Shown one piece after another: positions 11,501 to 23,900 of a DNA stretch of 64,000 bases. Location: positions 8,970,837 through 9,034,836 of the forward strand of contig JACDOX010000015.1 of the NCBI GenBank assembly GCA_014549065.1, in the 5' to 3' direction. The notes beneath the pieces were generated by a model. That model did no database searches. It was given only the letters and a program-made list of their open reading frames with translations, and was not told where the DNA came from. Source of the stretch: Cardinalis cardinalis. Lineage: Eukaryota; Chordata; Aves; Passeriformes; Cardinalidae. Positions within the stretch are counted from its first letter, which is position 1. Every line of letters starts with the position of its first letter. The translations under genes were made by a program, and so were the position numbers.

Positions 11501-13024
11501 CAAGGCATCATTATGAGCATATTGAGAACTGGTCAACAGAAGCAGAGATGAGAACAGACATGTGGGCAGGATCAGTGCAGGAGACACTGCACAGTGGCAC
11601 AGTCCTGTTGCAACAGAAAACCCATTCCTTCTGGCAGAAGCAGGGATACCCTCAGCATTCCCTGGAGAACCATGTCTCCCAGGTTTGATTTGCAGGACTG
11701 TCTCTATCACATCTACAGGTATCTCCCCTTTTTCCCCCCTCTTTTCCAGTCTCAGAGCACATCACCCAAGCACCATATTTTCACTCCTCAATCTAGCTCT
11801 GCTGCTCTCAGATTAGACTCCATGCTGCAAAAACTGGACTATTAAACCCATCATTTCCAGCTCTGTGCAGCCCAGGCTAGCTGTGCACAGCCAGCCTCNT
11901 TCTCACCTCCCCACTGTTTGATCAATAGGAACATCATCATTTGGAGATGCAGGAGAGGGGAACAAACAGGTTCTCTGGGTGTTACCTAGGGAACCTTTCC
12001 TGCTGATGCCCCACTGGCTGCTCACTTCAGATGCTACAGCATGTGTCCATTTCTCCATCTGGGTCTTTCAGCTTCCCTCATTTCCACCGAGAGGGAGCAG
12101 CTCATTTCCACAGCCAGAGTTTTTATTACTCTCTGTGCTTACCTTGGCCTTAACAGAGAGGGTTTTTGCCATTATCTTCCCCTGCTTTCAAGAGTTTACA
12201 AAGAAATGGGTTATTTTGAGCCACCAGAGGCTCTTTGTTCAATAGTCATCTCTAAATTATCTATTCAATCACATCCCAATCAGCAGCCTCAAGCACAATA
12301 TTTATAATTTATTGCTCCAGAGCAGCTCTGCTTCCATTACNGTGATTATTTCAGAAAAACAGAAGAAAAGAATCAGAGCAGGTAAAAGACTGAAATTCAG
12401 CTGGGATGTGGAGTTTTATGAGCTTGAAATAAAGCTCATGACCCTGAAGATTTTTCAGTGGTTGCAAGACCAAATTAATTGTTGGTGAAAAGAATATAAT
12501 GGCCAATTCAACAGAGCTTTGGTCTTTTAAGTCAACCATGAGTACAGACCTCAAAATNGAATTCTTGTGGTGTATTGCAGCANCTGCACANGGAGTCTGG
12601 TATGTAAACCAGGCTGTGACCACGACAAGTTTCTTGCTGCCAAATAAATGCATATTGTGTGATTAAGCATTGGCTATATGATAAAATGAAAGTACGGGAG
12701 AAATCAGCGGAAGTATTTTCCTAATATTTCACATCAAAAATCAGGTATGTTTAATAAGATGGATTTTCAGGGTTAGTTTTGGGGGAGTTTTGGTTGTTTG
12801 GTTTTTTTTCCAATACTGAAAATATTTCAAAGTTTAGAATAAAAATAAATACTTGGTNAATTTCCTTTCTCTGGTGGGGATGGGGAAGACCTATAATTCA
12901 TGAGAATTCATCCATCAAAGTCCTATATTTTCCACATAGTATATAAAGCACCTAAGCGTAATTGTCATATATGCCAATAATTGTCATATATGCTTAGTAA
13001 TAATTACAAATTGTTTTGCTCTTC

Positions 13025-13425
13025 TTCCAGTTCCCTCAGTACCCTTGGGTGGATCCCATCCAGCCCCATGGATTTGTGANTGCCCAAGTGGCACAGCAGG
13101 TCACTGACCATTTCCTCCTGGATTATGGGGGCCTATTCTGCTCTCTGTCCCTGTCTGCCAGCTCAGGGGGCTGGTTGCCCTGNGGATAATTATTCTTAAA
13201 GACTCAGGCAAAGAAAGCAGCCTTTTCCTCATCTGTGGTGATAATGTTCTCCTCCACATCCCATAAAGGATGGAGATTTTCCTTGTCCCTCTTTTGTTGG
13301 CAGTATATTTATAAAAANACTTTTTATCATCTTTAACAGCACTGGCCAGATTGAGTTCTAGCTGAACTTTTGCCTTCCTAATTTTCTCTCTACCTGACAT
13401 CTCACCATCCCTATAAATGTTCAAG
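13025..13425 (-). mobile_element. CR1 LINE ORF2 fragment (reverse)
   Basis: Read on the minus strand it contains KAKVQLELNLASAVKDDKK and FYKYTANKRGTRK, typical of the region just before the CR1 reverse transcriptase. It carries stops and N bases and is a decayed fragment. Confidence 0.65.
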
Positions 13426-13538
13426 AAACTACTGGATGTGACACTTAGTGCCNTGGTTTAGNTGGCACAGTGGTGTTTGGTCAGAGGTTGGACCTGATCA
13501 TCTTGGAGGTCCCTCTCCAATGTTAATGATTCTATGAA
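13422..13538 (+). mobile_element. CR1 LINE 3' tail (forward)
   Basis: TTGGACCTGATCATCTTGGA, then TCCCTCTCCAATG and the terminal GATTCTATGA, is a CR1 3' end in sense orientation. It abuts the reverse CR1 fragment at 13025-13425, so the two are separate or inverted pieces. Confidence 0.65.
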
Positions 13539-15039
13539 AAGAAGGAGAGATATAAATTGAGCTGTATCTAGTTCAGGAGCAGCACCACAGCTTTGCACTC
13601 TCCTTGGAGCATGGCTGAAATCTCAAAGCTGTGCCAGGATCTCTTGGGCTGAGTGCATCATTTGGTCCTCTCCTACATTCCATACAGCCAAGGGGGCTGA
13701 GAAATGCCTTCTGTTCCAGTTAGAAAGAGGCAGGGTAAATTGAAATAAAAGAAAAATGCATAAGCCTGTTTTAGGAAAGTTAACCAGTTTCCATTCCATC
13801 TAAATGTAAAGCCTGGATCTATGGCTTCACATTTCTGGTACACAGTGATCAAACAAGTACAACATGCAAGCCTACNAATGCTGAACATAGCACTGTAGGA
13901 GCCCTGGCTCATTCTGTCATGAAATATGGGTGAACATGTTAGTCATGAGGTTGTGTCCCCAGAATGTGTCTGAAAGCAAATACAGTCATGAACCAGCTCC
14001 ATCAGAAACCACATTTTGTTTGGTCACCTCACAATCAAAAGTGGGCAGGATATGATAAACAGCTTTCCCATTACCAGCGGTGTCACNACAGAGGGTTAAA
14101 ATGGGGCAGTGATAGTGACAGGGCCTCTCTAGATGTTTGCAATTACTGCATGGTGTCAATCTTGCAAAATAACCACATGATTTGCAGGATTTGCAACAGA
14201 AATGAGGTCCATAGTAAAGAAAAATGTTTCCAATTCNTTAGTACAGAGCAGGTACTAGACCTTAAATACCAGGGGAGAATTTGATCACTGCAAGTTAATC
14301 AACATATTCAGTCAGCTCTGTGAGTAACTCACCCCTTCATCCATGCTGTGCTAGCACTTAATTCACATTAGGAACTCTCTAATGCTCTCTTTGCTGCAGC
14401 ATAAACAACTCNTGCAAGAGCTGTGTGTGACAATTCACACAGAGCCAGGTGTCTGTAGGAATTAGCAGGAGCCCTGTGCTTCCCTAATGGAGATTTTAGG
14501 CAGGCTCAGCTTGCATTACTCAAAGTCAGAAGACAAGAATCACCCTGTGGCAGTCAGCTCCTATCAAGTCAGTTTAGATACACTCCCAAGCCTGTCAAAG
14601 TAGGTTTTTTCTAAGATCAGCAGTCTTTGCTGATGACACCTGCATTATTATGGTCATGGTTGGTTTGCCCTGCTCAGGGCATGCAGAACCTGATGTGTTT
14701 GTCTGGTACTTATGTGCCTTCATACAGCATAATCTGCTGTAAGTTTAGTCATGAATTAGTGACAATTAATGACCAAATCCATCAGTCAGACTAGATGGAG
14801 AAAGAGGAGANGCAGAATCAGCACAGGCAAAAAGGGTAACAGGTCTATGAAATCTGGTCCTGTAATCCTTTGAAACCCACAACTTGATTTTGTAATCTAA
14901 ATGAAACCATCAGTAGCACACAATTCCCAGGACTCATCCTTTGAGAGCAACAGGTTTTTCTGTGCACTTTGCCAAGTTTTGTACCTCCATTTGTTCAGAT
15001 TTTCACAGCTCAGTTAGACAAAACCAGAGCAGTGATGAT

Positions 15040-15112
15040 GATCCNCTCAAAGGGAGCTTGGACAAAACCATTTCCAGGGTCCTTTCCAACCAATGTTTTT
15101 ATGATTCTCTGT
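15040..15112 (+). mobile_element. CR1 LINE 3' tail fragment
   Basis: CAGGGTCCTTTCCAACC followed by ATGATTCTCTG resembles the CR1 3' terminus. Short and diverged. Confidence 0.45.
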
Positions 15113-18100
15113 TCAGCAAGAAACAGATGCAAGAGAAGTAGAAAAGGCAGGAGTAATGAGAGCCCAGAAACCCCTTCAGGTGTGTGTGTCAATCCTCTTT
15201 GGTAACCAGTGTTATACACAGAAGAATATGCCCCAGGGGTAGTGACTGCATTCACCATACCAACAATCTACAAACCATCCTGAATCACAAATGGTTTTTC
15301 TAAAACACCTCCTGAATTGGAGAGACAACAGCACAAGAAGGAGGTTTTCTCCCTCCAAATATTTTCAACTGCTCTACCTTGCTAGAGGTCTAGAGGACAG
15401 AGAGGAGACCCTGATCTCCATAAGGTGTGTTCTGTGACACACTCAGCTGCCTGCAGAGCTCTGGGTGCAAACCATAGCACATCTGNGTGTTGATCAAATG
15501 AGAGAGAACGCAGCAATGTCTTCAAACCATNACCTATCTCAAACCTAGCAAATATCCAAAGATTAAAGCTATTATGTCCTGTCTTTAATCCCTTTAGTTA
15601 TACAAGGCCCAAATGAAGTAACTGTTGACATTTTTTTTTCAATTTTGAAGAGTTCATCCCTATTCTCTACAAATTCCTCTACTGATCCTATAACACATCT
15701 TCTCCCAGCCTCCTGCTTCTCAGAGTCTGTCCCCATACTCTACAGACACATTTCCATGGTTCCTGGGACTGCCTCATCCCTGCTGCAGGGCCCAGAGACC
15801 AGCAAGGTGATCTTAGCAGCAGTGCCTCCAAACATCTGCCACCCATAGCTGCTGCTGCTGGCCCNAGCTCCAAGGTTCCTGCCTTACCACCAGCTGCCAA
15901 AAAGTGGAGCCAGCTCCCTTAGAGGACTTTTCCATTAACTCCATCCCTAGGGCAGGGTCCACAGGCTTTAAGCACACATACCTCACAGCCACATTCCTGC
16001 CAGCAGCAGGGGCAGTTACAGAGTGAAAAGTGAACACTTTCACCTTGTTTCCAACTTTTTCCAACTGCTTCCGGTTTCCAACAGCTTCCAGCTTTTTGNT
16101 AAGAGGAAATGGAGGCACAGCAGTAGCTGGATCTTAATGAGAGGTGGACTGCAAAGACTAAAGAGGGTTTTGAGAGACAGAGCACTGAAATGAAATGCCA
16201 GCAACTTGGGCTACTGAGATTACTCATTTTCTCATTTTCTGACACTGGCTCTCTAAGAGGCTGTGGGCAAGCAGAGAACCTGTGNCTCAGTTTCCCCATC
16301 TCTAAAATGGGGGTAAGGGATTAATTTGAAACACTTTGACAAACATTGATGAAAAATACCACAACAGAAATATTGTTAGCAATGAGAAAAAGAAAATTCC
16401 CTATGTTTGCAGCCATACTAGAATCAAAACAAAAGGAAGAGGGGAACCTGCAAGGAATTACTATTCCCCAAAGGCCTCTCTGACCCTAGGTTGCAGAAAA
16501 AACTTGAAACCCCCTAGGAATTTATCTGAAAGGAAAGGAGTGAATCTTACAGTGAGAAGATTGCTTGTGCAAGAAAGGATTAANATTTCTATTTTCTCCT
16601 GCTTCTTATTTTTATCCTTGTAAGAATCATAATCATCACAAATAAATTACACGAGTTGCAAAGTCAACAGTGAGGAATATTACACCAGGAGCATCTTAAT
16701 GCAAGTCTCCTGAATCCAAAGCAGAGCAAGTGGAGCCCATTGGGAGCTAATGAACAACAGCTTTGTTCTAGTTAGGGAGCAGCTGTCTGCATAAACAAGT
16801 GACTAACCCTGTCCCCAGTTGGGTTGTGCCTCCTGCTGCTCAACTCCAGCCATTTGGTAAGAATACATCTTCATATCCTCAAACCTATCTCACACTGCAG
16901 GTCTTGATTCTGTGCTTACACTATTGGTGGTTACCTTGAACGTGTGTGGGGTACAGTTTTTAAACTGCTTCCCCCTCAAGAGAAACCTCTTGGGCATTTA
17001 TAGCACATAAGGGGAAATTTTAGCTCTTCTGAAACATTCATTGACACCCCTGTTTATAGTATAATAATGAGCAATGAATAAGATTCCCATTATAAAGAAA
17101 ACCAAGNTTTACAAAACAAGGTAGCCCTGTATCAGTCCATTAGCAACACAAGCAGTGAAAAATTGGGAGTGTTTACATGATCCAAATTACAGAGGTAAGA
17201 TATTTTTTTAATCTGACTTAAAATTCTAAACCCCATGTTGTCAAAATACAGCTTCTCTTGCAAGGCTAATGAGATGTGTGCCTGTTTTTAGCATGTCAGT
17301 AGTCAGATAAAAAAGTGGAAAGGAAAGCCTGTATTGTTGTGGGCCTCAAGCATCATCAGCCTTCCCCATAAAACAAGAGGTGGAGTAGTAGAGCACTGAA
17401 AACAGCTTCACAGTTAATGGCAAGTTACCTGGTTCGACAGGATCATCAGAACTGATGTATTGAGTCCATCTCTGTCCCCTGCCCTGGCTAAGTGGTGTCA
17501 TTGCAAGTGCTTGTCTGGCTGCACTGAGATGTGTGTTTATTTATGTATGGATCCACCAGCAAGGGGAGGCTGCACTTTCTAAGGGGAAATTTCACACAGA
17601 GATTTCTTTTTAATATATACCCACAAGCTCGTTTGAACATTATCAGCAATGTAAGTTACAGCTGCCTTGAAGTTAAACCAAAGCTTTAATCCTTTTACAA
17701 GCAGAGGGTTTTTTACATAGTCTCCAAAGTATAATCTTTGGAGATACATTATTATAAGCCTATTTATCATTCAAAGCATATTAGCTGTTTCTTGTACAGT
17801 GCTACTTGTTAGTAGGATTTTTAAAAATAAGACTTTTCTTTACACAAACCCTGTAGCAATTTAGATGAGCACTCTGATTAAAAGAAAAAGAGCTTCCTAA
17901 TTAATAGTCTTGCTGATTCTCCNTATAGCTTAATTAAAATAAACAAGCAGCAGAATTTTAACATGAGCGTTTCTAATAAGATTTTTTTTTTAATCAGCTC
18001 ATTTTACTCCTAATACTTCTAGCAAAAAGTGGCTTATTTCTCATTAGGCTTTCTCATTTCTCATTAGGCTTTTTCATAGGCTGAATCCTTCGCTTGTCCT

Positions 18101-18462
18101 GTTAGGGTAATTACAGACATATGTACAAGTTTACCACAAAGATTGTGAAGTCCTAAAGGGGATACATTAAGTTGTTTACTTAAATTAAATGTAAGCCTGT
18201 TTTGCCTTTGGGGAAACTGCTTATTTGTGCAAAAAGAAATATGGAAACCAATAACAAATTAATTCAAGTAAACTGCAAATGTGGTTAATATTAATTTTCT
18301 ATTATAGGCCTTTGACTTACTNATTTTAACTGGTACCATTTAGTATGTAAATCAAATGTTATTTACTGGCTGATTTAACATTTAATGTTTCTAATGTAAG
18401 CTATTCTTACTAAATTAAGACTGAAAAAAGATATTAAATTTTATTGCTTTCTTTTGCCTTAG

Positions 18463-18572
18463 ATGCATTGGTTCACAATTTTACTGGGGCTGTAGGAGCT
18501 GGAGACTGTCATCACTATGACCTGCTAGGTTTCAAAGATAAACTGTTCCAAATTATAGGAGATGCTTTACAG
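18463..18572 (+). other. Candidate exon upstream of the second formin, function unknown
   Basis: It has a strong pyrimidine tract and acceptor (TTGCTTTCTTTTGCCTTAG) and a plausible donor (CAG|GTATAC). Only one frame is open through all 110 nt, and that frame ends on a complete codon, so it would join in frame to the exon at 19889. The peptide includes HYDLLGFKDKLFQIIGDALQ. I cannot align it convincingly to the INF2 DID or any other family. It may be a real 5' exon or chance. Confidence 0.3.
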
Positions 18573-19888
18573 GTATACTATGGACCAGAGGTGTCTCAAT
18601 TGCAGGTTTTAATGCAGCTCCCTTAACGAGTTTTTTCTGTGTTAGTAACTGCCCAAAATTGCTGTGNTATGAGGAAAATGGTTCATAAGTATTATGATAT
18701 ATCATAATAAATCATCAGTNGTAAGTATTAACCTAGCTCTTTGAGAACATAAATGTGGTGTATGTATCAAAAAAATCTCTCATGCTGCACTGGAAATGAA
18801 AGTCCCCACCTAGTGAAAACTGCTGATGCTATTAATGTGTGGTTTGCTCAAGAATGGGATGACAGGGGGCTTTATTTCTGCCTACATATAATCTCTAAAA
18901 ATGCTGCAGCTACTGTGACATTACTGCAGCACGGATAGTTTGCTCACTACTCCCCTTTTAGCAGGTGCTGCTCCTGCCTTTTGTGATGGTCACTGCTGTA
19001 GAGGTTGCAAAGAGAGAAATCACACAGCAGCTCCAGCTGCTGAGATGATGAAGTGTCCCAGGACACTGCTCATCCACAAGAAATGCAATTGTTTGNAAAG
19101 GTTTGCTCAGTCAAGCAAACAAAGTCCTGAGCCAGCAAATGCTCTACTAACCTTGGTAGGACTGTCTCCATGTTTAAAACTGGGCATATATGCAAGATAG
19201 GGACTTCTGCAGTCTCTTGCAAGAAGCTCTGAGAGAAACTGCATAGTCTCAAGACAAATACAAAGATTTTCCCTAGATTCAAATTTGGTTTAAGGGCAAA
19301 ATAGGAAAGATATTACTGAAATACTTACAAGTCATTTCCATGTGTACAAGTACCTAAGCAGCTCACCTGAATCATCCTCCTCCTCAGCTGTAGCTTGTTT
19401 ACTTTATTAGGCTATTTTGAGAGTTTCTCTTTAAATCCCCTGCACCCTCCTGCACTCAAGGTAAGTTGTGGCAACGTGGTTTTTCAGGGTTGACTGCTGT
19501 TTGAGATGTCCCCTCTATAGAACAACTGTAGTAAATTCTCCAGGAGGCATCTCTTCACCCCTTCATTCATCCCACCAAACTGCTGTCAACAGGGAAAAAA
19601 CAACCAGGTAAGGGTTTGCTATGCTGATAGCNTTTTCTCTGTCTGTTTTTATGTATTATAATAAGAATGTAGAAGGATCAAGAGAAGTCAAAAATGAGCC
19701 TTATGGCCAGAAAGACTGTCTTGCTCCTGAAACTGCTATGAACTATCACTTGTAAAGCAGTTAGAAATATTCCTGTTGCTCACCTTAATGTGAAGGCNGC
19801 TGTTATTTCTGTGTCTCTGTAGGAATTTCAAGTAGAGAGCAGTCATGAGGAGCTTTGCTAATCCATGCACCTCCTTGTTGTCTTGTAG

Positions 19889-20396
19889 AGCAGGAAAATG
19901 GGACCAGGGCAAACCATGGAGAGGCTGCTATCAAGCATGCACGGCTCCAATCACCCCAAAANAGCACCTAGAAGATCTGTTCCAAGGGTGAACAAATGCA
20001 CTCAAGGCAACATGGACTTGGAAGAGAAGAAGCCCAGTGCAGACCTGAGCCTCCCTCCAACNACTGGCCTTTCTNGGAAGTCAGAGCATTGTCCAGGGAN
20101 CACATCACCTTCCCAGAAAGATGTTTCCTCTTCCTCCCCAGAACAGTCTGTCATGCCAGCTCTGCTACCACAGCTGCCNCCACCTCCACCCCTGCCTCCT
20201 GCGTGCAAGGAGCCTCTTCCCCCCGTTTGCACGCCTGGCATGAATGCCCCATCACTCCCATCTCCTCAGCCATGCAGCAATCCTGGGTGCAGCCATCCTC
20301 CCTGTGGCTGTGGGGAGCAGCCCCAGGCTAGGAAGACACCAACCCTGAGGATGAAGGTGCTTCACTGGCAGAAGCTCCCCTGTGATGTGGTGAGAC
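19889..20396 (+). CDS. Second formin: linker, FH1 and start of FH2
   Basis: Acceptor CTTGTTGTCTTGTAG, donor AC|GTACGT. In phase it reads S-R-K-M-G-P..., contains TMERLL (like VERLL at the DID end of mammalian INF2), one PPPPPLPP run at residues 94-101, a Cys/Pro patch, and PTLRMKVLHWQKLP, which opens the FH2 lasso. The TAG of the acceptor is an in-frame stop, so if this is a first exon translation starts at 19898. Confidence 0.85.
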
Positions 20397-20954
20397 GTAC
20401 GTGCTTGTTTGTAGCACTGGGCTGATGGGTTCATGCGCTTTGCAGCCAGAGGAAAGTGCTGATGTTGGGGGAATAAACCTTCCCTCATAAGTCAGGTCAC
20501 ACACCTGGTCCCATTGCTTGTTCTCAATCATAATCACAAAATGAATATAGAAAGGCAGTCCTCTGNCAATTAGTGGAGGAAACAGTAGTTTGGGAGAAGC
20601 TCTGGGCTGAGGCTCTGTGGCTGCTGAAGTTACCTTCTCTTAACCTCTCAATCTCTGTTACTTGTTGAAGGGTGTTGTGTGTCTGCACTGATTAACGTTT
20701 GCAAAATGCTCTGATTGTGTGGAGTGGAAAGATCCTTTGAATGGTCCCATTCTGTGATTCTTCTTAAAGAATTGCTGGTGCATCACCTGTGAGTGAAGTC
20801 TCAGCTGATGGTTTTACTTTGCTTTTTATGTTCTTGTACAGGCAAAAGGTTCATCAGCCAAGATCTGAGGCTGGAAAATCTTATTGGTAGGGCTGGGGAA
20901 TGTGTACCCTCAGGGTAGCCCCCAGCTTCATTAAGGCCATGTGATTTGTGTGGC

Positions 20955-20992
<38 letters not shown>

Positions 20993-23900
20993 CAATAACC
21001 CCAAGGTCTGTGGTTAGCGTATGCCAAAGGGGCTTGAAGGTCTGGTTTGACTTCCAGCAAAGAGGCTGGAAACACATCTCCAGTTTTGCTGCAGTTTTTA
21101 ATATTCAGTTCACACAACACAGATCTCAGTTGTTCTTCCTTGCTTATTTCCAGGACAAGGGGTCATAAGGGGCAAGAACTTGCTGCTATGATAAAATATA
21201 GAAACATAGATGTAAGAAAAACCTGAGCCATGGACCACTTTTCTTGTGCAGAGACACAAACTGAGATTGATCCCCAATGCATTCAGGGTCACTGTTGCAA
21301 TCTCTCCTAAAGCAAAAGGAGGTGAGATCCTGTCTTAAAGGTTCCTGTGTTGTACAAGATCATGTTTGGAAGTTCTGTTTGGTTTTTGGATAGGTCCCAA
21401 TGATTCTGGTAATAATGTTGGGCTGGGGAGTCTTTATCTCTTGCAAAAAGAGATGTTTGCCTAATTGGATGCAGCATCCCCTGTTTTGGTACCACAAATG
21501 TGTAGCTGGTCAGCAATAGCAAGAACAATTTGGAGCAGCCCATTAAGCTCATCTGCTGCCTTCAGCTCAGTGAATTGAATGTGGCAGTAATCTTCCAGGT
21601 TTAATTAGGCTTCAGACCTTTGGGATGCTCTCTGTGGGAGCTGTCACTCTTAAATAATTCACAATTNTCCAGGGCTAATAAGCATCATATTTCATTCATC
21701 CTCAAAAGTGTTTTCCCTTTTACAAATCACACTACCTTGAAACTGCTCCTCAACCTCTGTGGTCCNTCTTGAGCTTTTATTCTCTTCCAGAAAGCCACTC
21801 CATATGGGCTGTGATGCCAAGCAGCAGCAGGGAGATTGTGGAACCTGACTATGCAAGCTTGGAGCTCCTTTTCTCTGTCCCATCAAGAATCCCTACAGAG
21901 AAAACAGCGCCAAAAATAAAGAAAANAAAAGAGGTACTTGGACTGCCCATTTTTTGTAGAAAATGGCAAAGCTCTTGGAAGTGAAAATCTCATTCATTCT
22001 TTGTTGTTGTCAATCATTTATAACAAGAAAGTTTGAAATATTTTGAGATCCACTGCCTGAGGCTGCCTTAAAAAAAACCCCAGGGGAGGTTTAGAATGAA
22101 ACAAGTTGAAGTAACTCTGCTGAGGAATAGGTCTTCATCTGAGGCAGGGAGGACATGGGAATTTCAATATTAATTCTTATGACCTGGAATAAGCAAATCA
22201 GTTTCCTTCTTTATGCCTTTGCCTCTTTCTAAAACATNTCTAATAGCCTGTATTGTTGTCACTGGGATTTGATCAATGAAGGTTATTGATTATATTATTA
22301 CCAAAAAAGAATAAATCTCGACCAATAAACAAACAAGCTCTAGAAAATCTGTCAAAGCCAAGGTAAATGTATTTCTAGCTGACTGATTTTTATCCTTTTT
22401 ACAGNTCACATTCATAGGTCCAAAGAAAAGTCTCCTTCTGAGTATATTTCTGAAGCAATTTAAGTGGTAAGATTTGAAGAATAACATCTGAATTACTGAT
22501 TTGATGTGTCTGTGTTTATTCAGATATTAAATGAAATTAATTTAGCAGAAGTACTTTGCAAGTACTATATTTCTTTAACAAGAAGTCAACTTTTTTCTCT
22601 TTTTTTTAACAATGATAGGTGACAGTCTCTTTTCAGACAATTAATATCATTTTTCAAACTGGTATTAAATCTAGAATGGACTACAGATTCCTAAAGAGAC
22701 AGTATTCATAAATAACAATACAGTTATGTAGAAACGTGTTTTTCTTTGGTATTATTGTCATAAGTATCAAATTCTGGCAGGAACTGTTAGTGAAGATTGT
22801 TGAATGAAAGTTTCAAGTCACTTCATTGCTTTTAAAGAGGNTTTTCCAGGGGTTCATATTCAAGATCATACATAGTTTTTATGTGCAGTTTTTCTATAAA
22901 TAGGAAACTGTTTGCATAACTAAACAAATGGAAATTTACCAAGTCATGGAGGGGTGGGGGAGGAAAGGAATTTGTACTAGTTTTTGGGAAGATATCTTAG
23001 ATTCCCTGAAACTATGGCAGGANGATGATGGATGTTCTGCTCTCTCTCTGCCCTTGTGTCATGGCCCATGTTAAAAGGGTTTCACAAAGAAACTCGGCCA
23101 AGAAATCCCTTTTCATTAAGAATAAATCAGAGTCAGTCAGAGGGATGTTTTTAATTTATTCTTANTCTTTTTCCATGACAAACTGCTTCTCAGTGGGGGA
23201 GAATGGTGCATAGCCTAATGCAGATGCTATTTCCTCTCCCTGTATGATTCCCTGGGCAGTGGTTGAGCTCTCCTGGGAGCAGCTGGGATCAAAGAGCTGA
23301 GTCCCTCTGCCCTTGTGAGGGATGAGGCTGCTCTGGAGCCGGGTGCTGCCTCTGTTGGCACTGGTGGCCGAGGGAGCCCAGCTCTCCAGAGCCCAAACCN
23401 CAGCAACCTGGAAGCATTTCAAAGACTTGTTGCCTGCCAAAGTTTCAGGCAAGGATTTGAGTTAAAACCTTCTGTGAGCCATCGGTTTTATCCTTGTCTT
23501 TGCTGCAAATGGTGGAGGAATTCAAATGTAAATACCTCCTCGGTGACACTGGATGCCCATAGTATAGCAGAGCTTTGGGGTTTGTTGTGTAAATATGAAC
23601 AAAGGCCAAAAAGCACACCTAAATTATAAGAATACTGCTTTAGGCTTAGAGGAAAAACATTTTCTTATCTCCACTGTACTTTTGAGGACTATGATCCAAG
23701 CTGTAAGGGGAGGCAAGTATAGTATGATTTACTTCAGTTGCTCCTGGAGTGCCAGCAGAGAGATTGAGGGGNTTTTTGCTATGCTACTCCCCCCGTGCTC
23801 CACATCATTTCTCTCCTTCTTGCAGCTCCAATGAAGAGATTGCTGCCATGATTCAGAAAGGGGACAGATCCAAGCTGGANGCTGAGATACTGAGACAGCT

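Larger units (their letters stand above)
11501..18462. other. Intergenic region between INF2 and the second formin
   Basis: It holds CR1 pieces near 13.0-13.5 and 15.05-15.11 kb and otherwise no recognisable gene. I looked for formin DID exons (INF2-like armadillo repeats) and found none. From about 17.8 kb to 18.46 kb it is strikingly AT-rich. Confidence 0.5.

Noticed and set aside
12955..12996. Direct repeat of a 16-17 base word (AATTGTCATATATGC)
   Set aside because: A small local duplication in AT-rich DNA with no associated feature.
13964..14284. 106-residue + strand ORF
   Set aside because: No family resemblance, contains an N codon, not flanked by convincing splice sites or a promoter.
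11500..19888. DID (armadillo) exons for the second formin
   Set aside because: I searched for INF2 DID-like peptides in the visible frames and found none. Very short or highly diverged exons cannot be excluded without alignment software.
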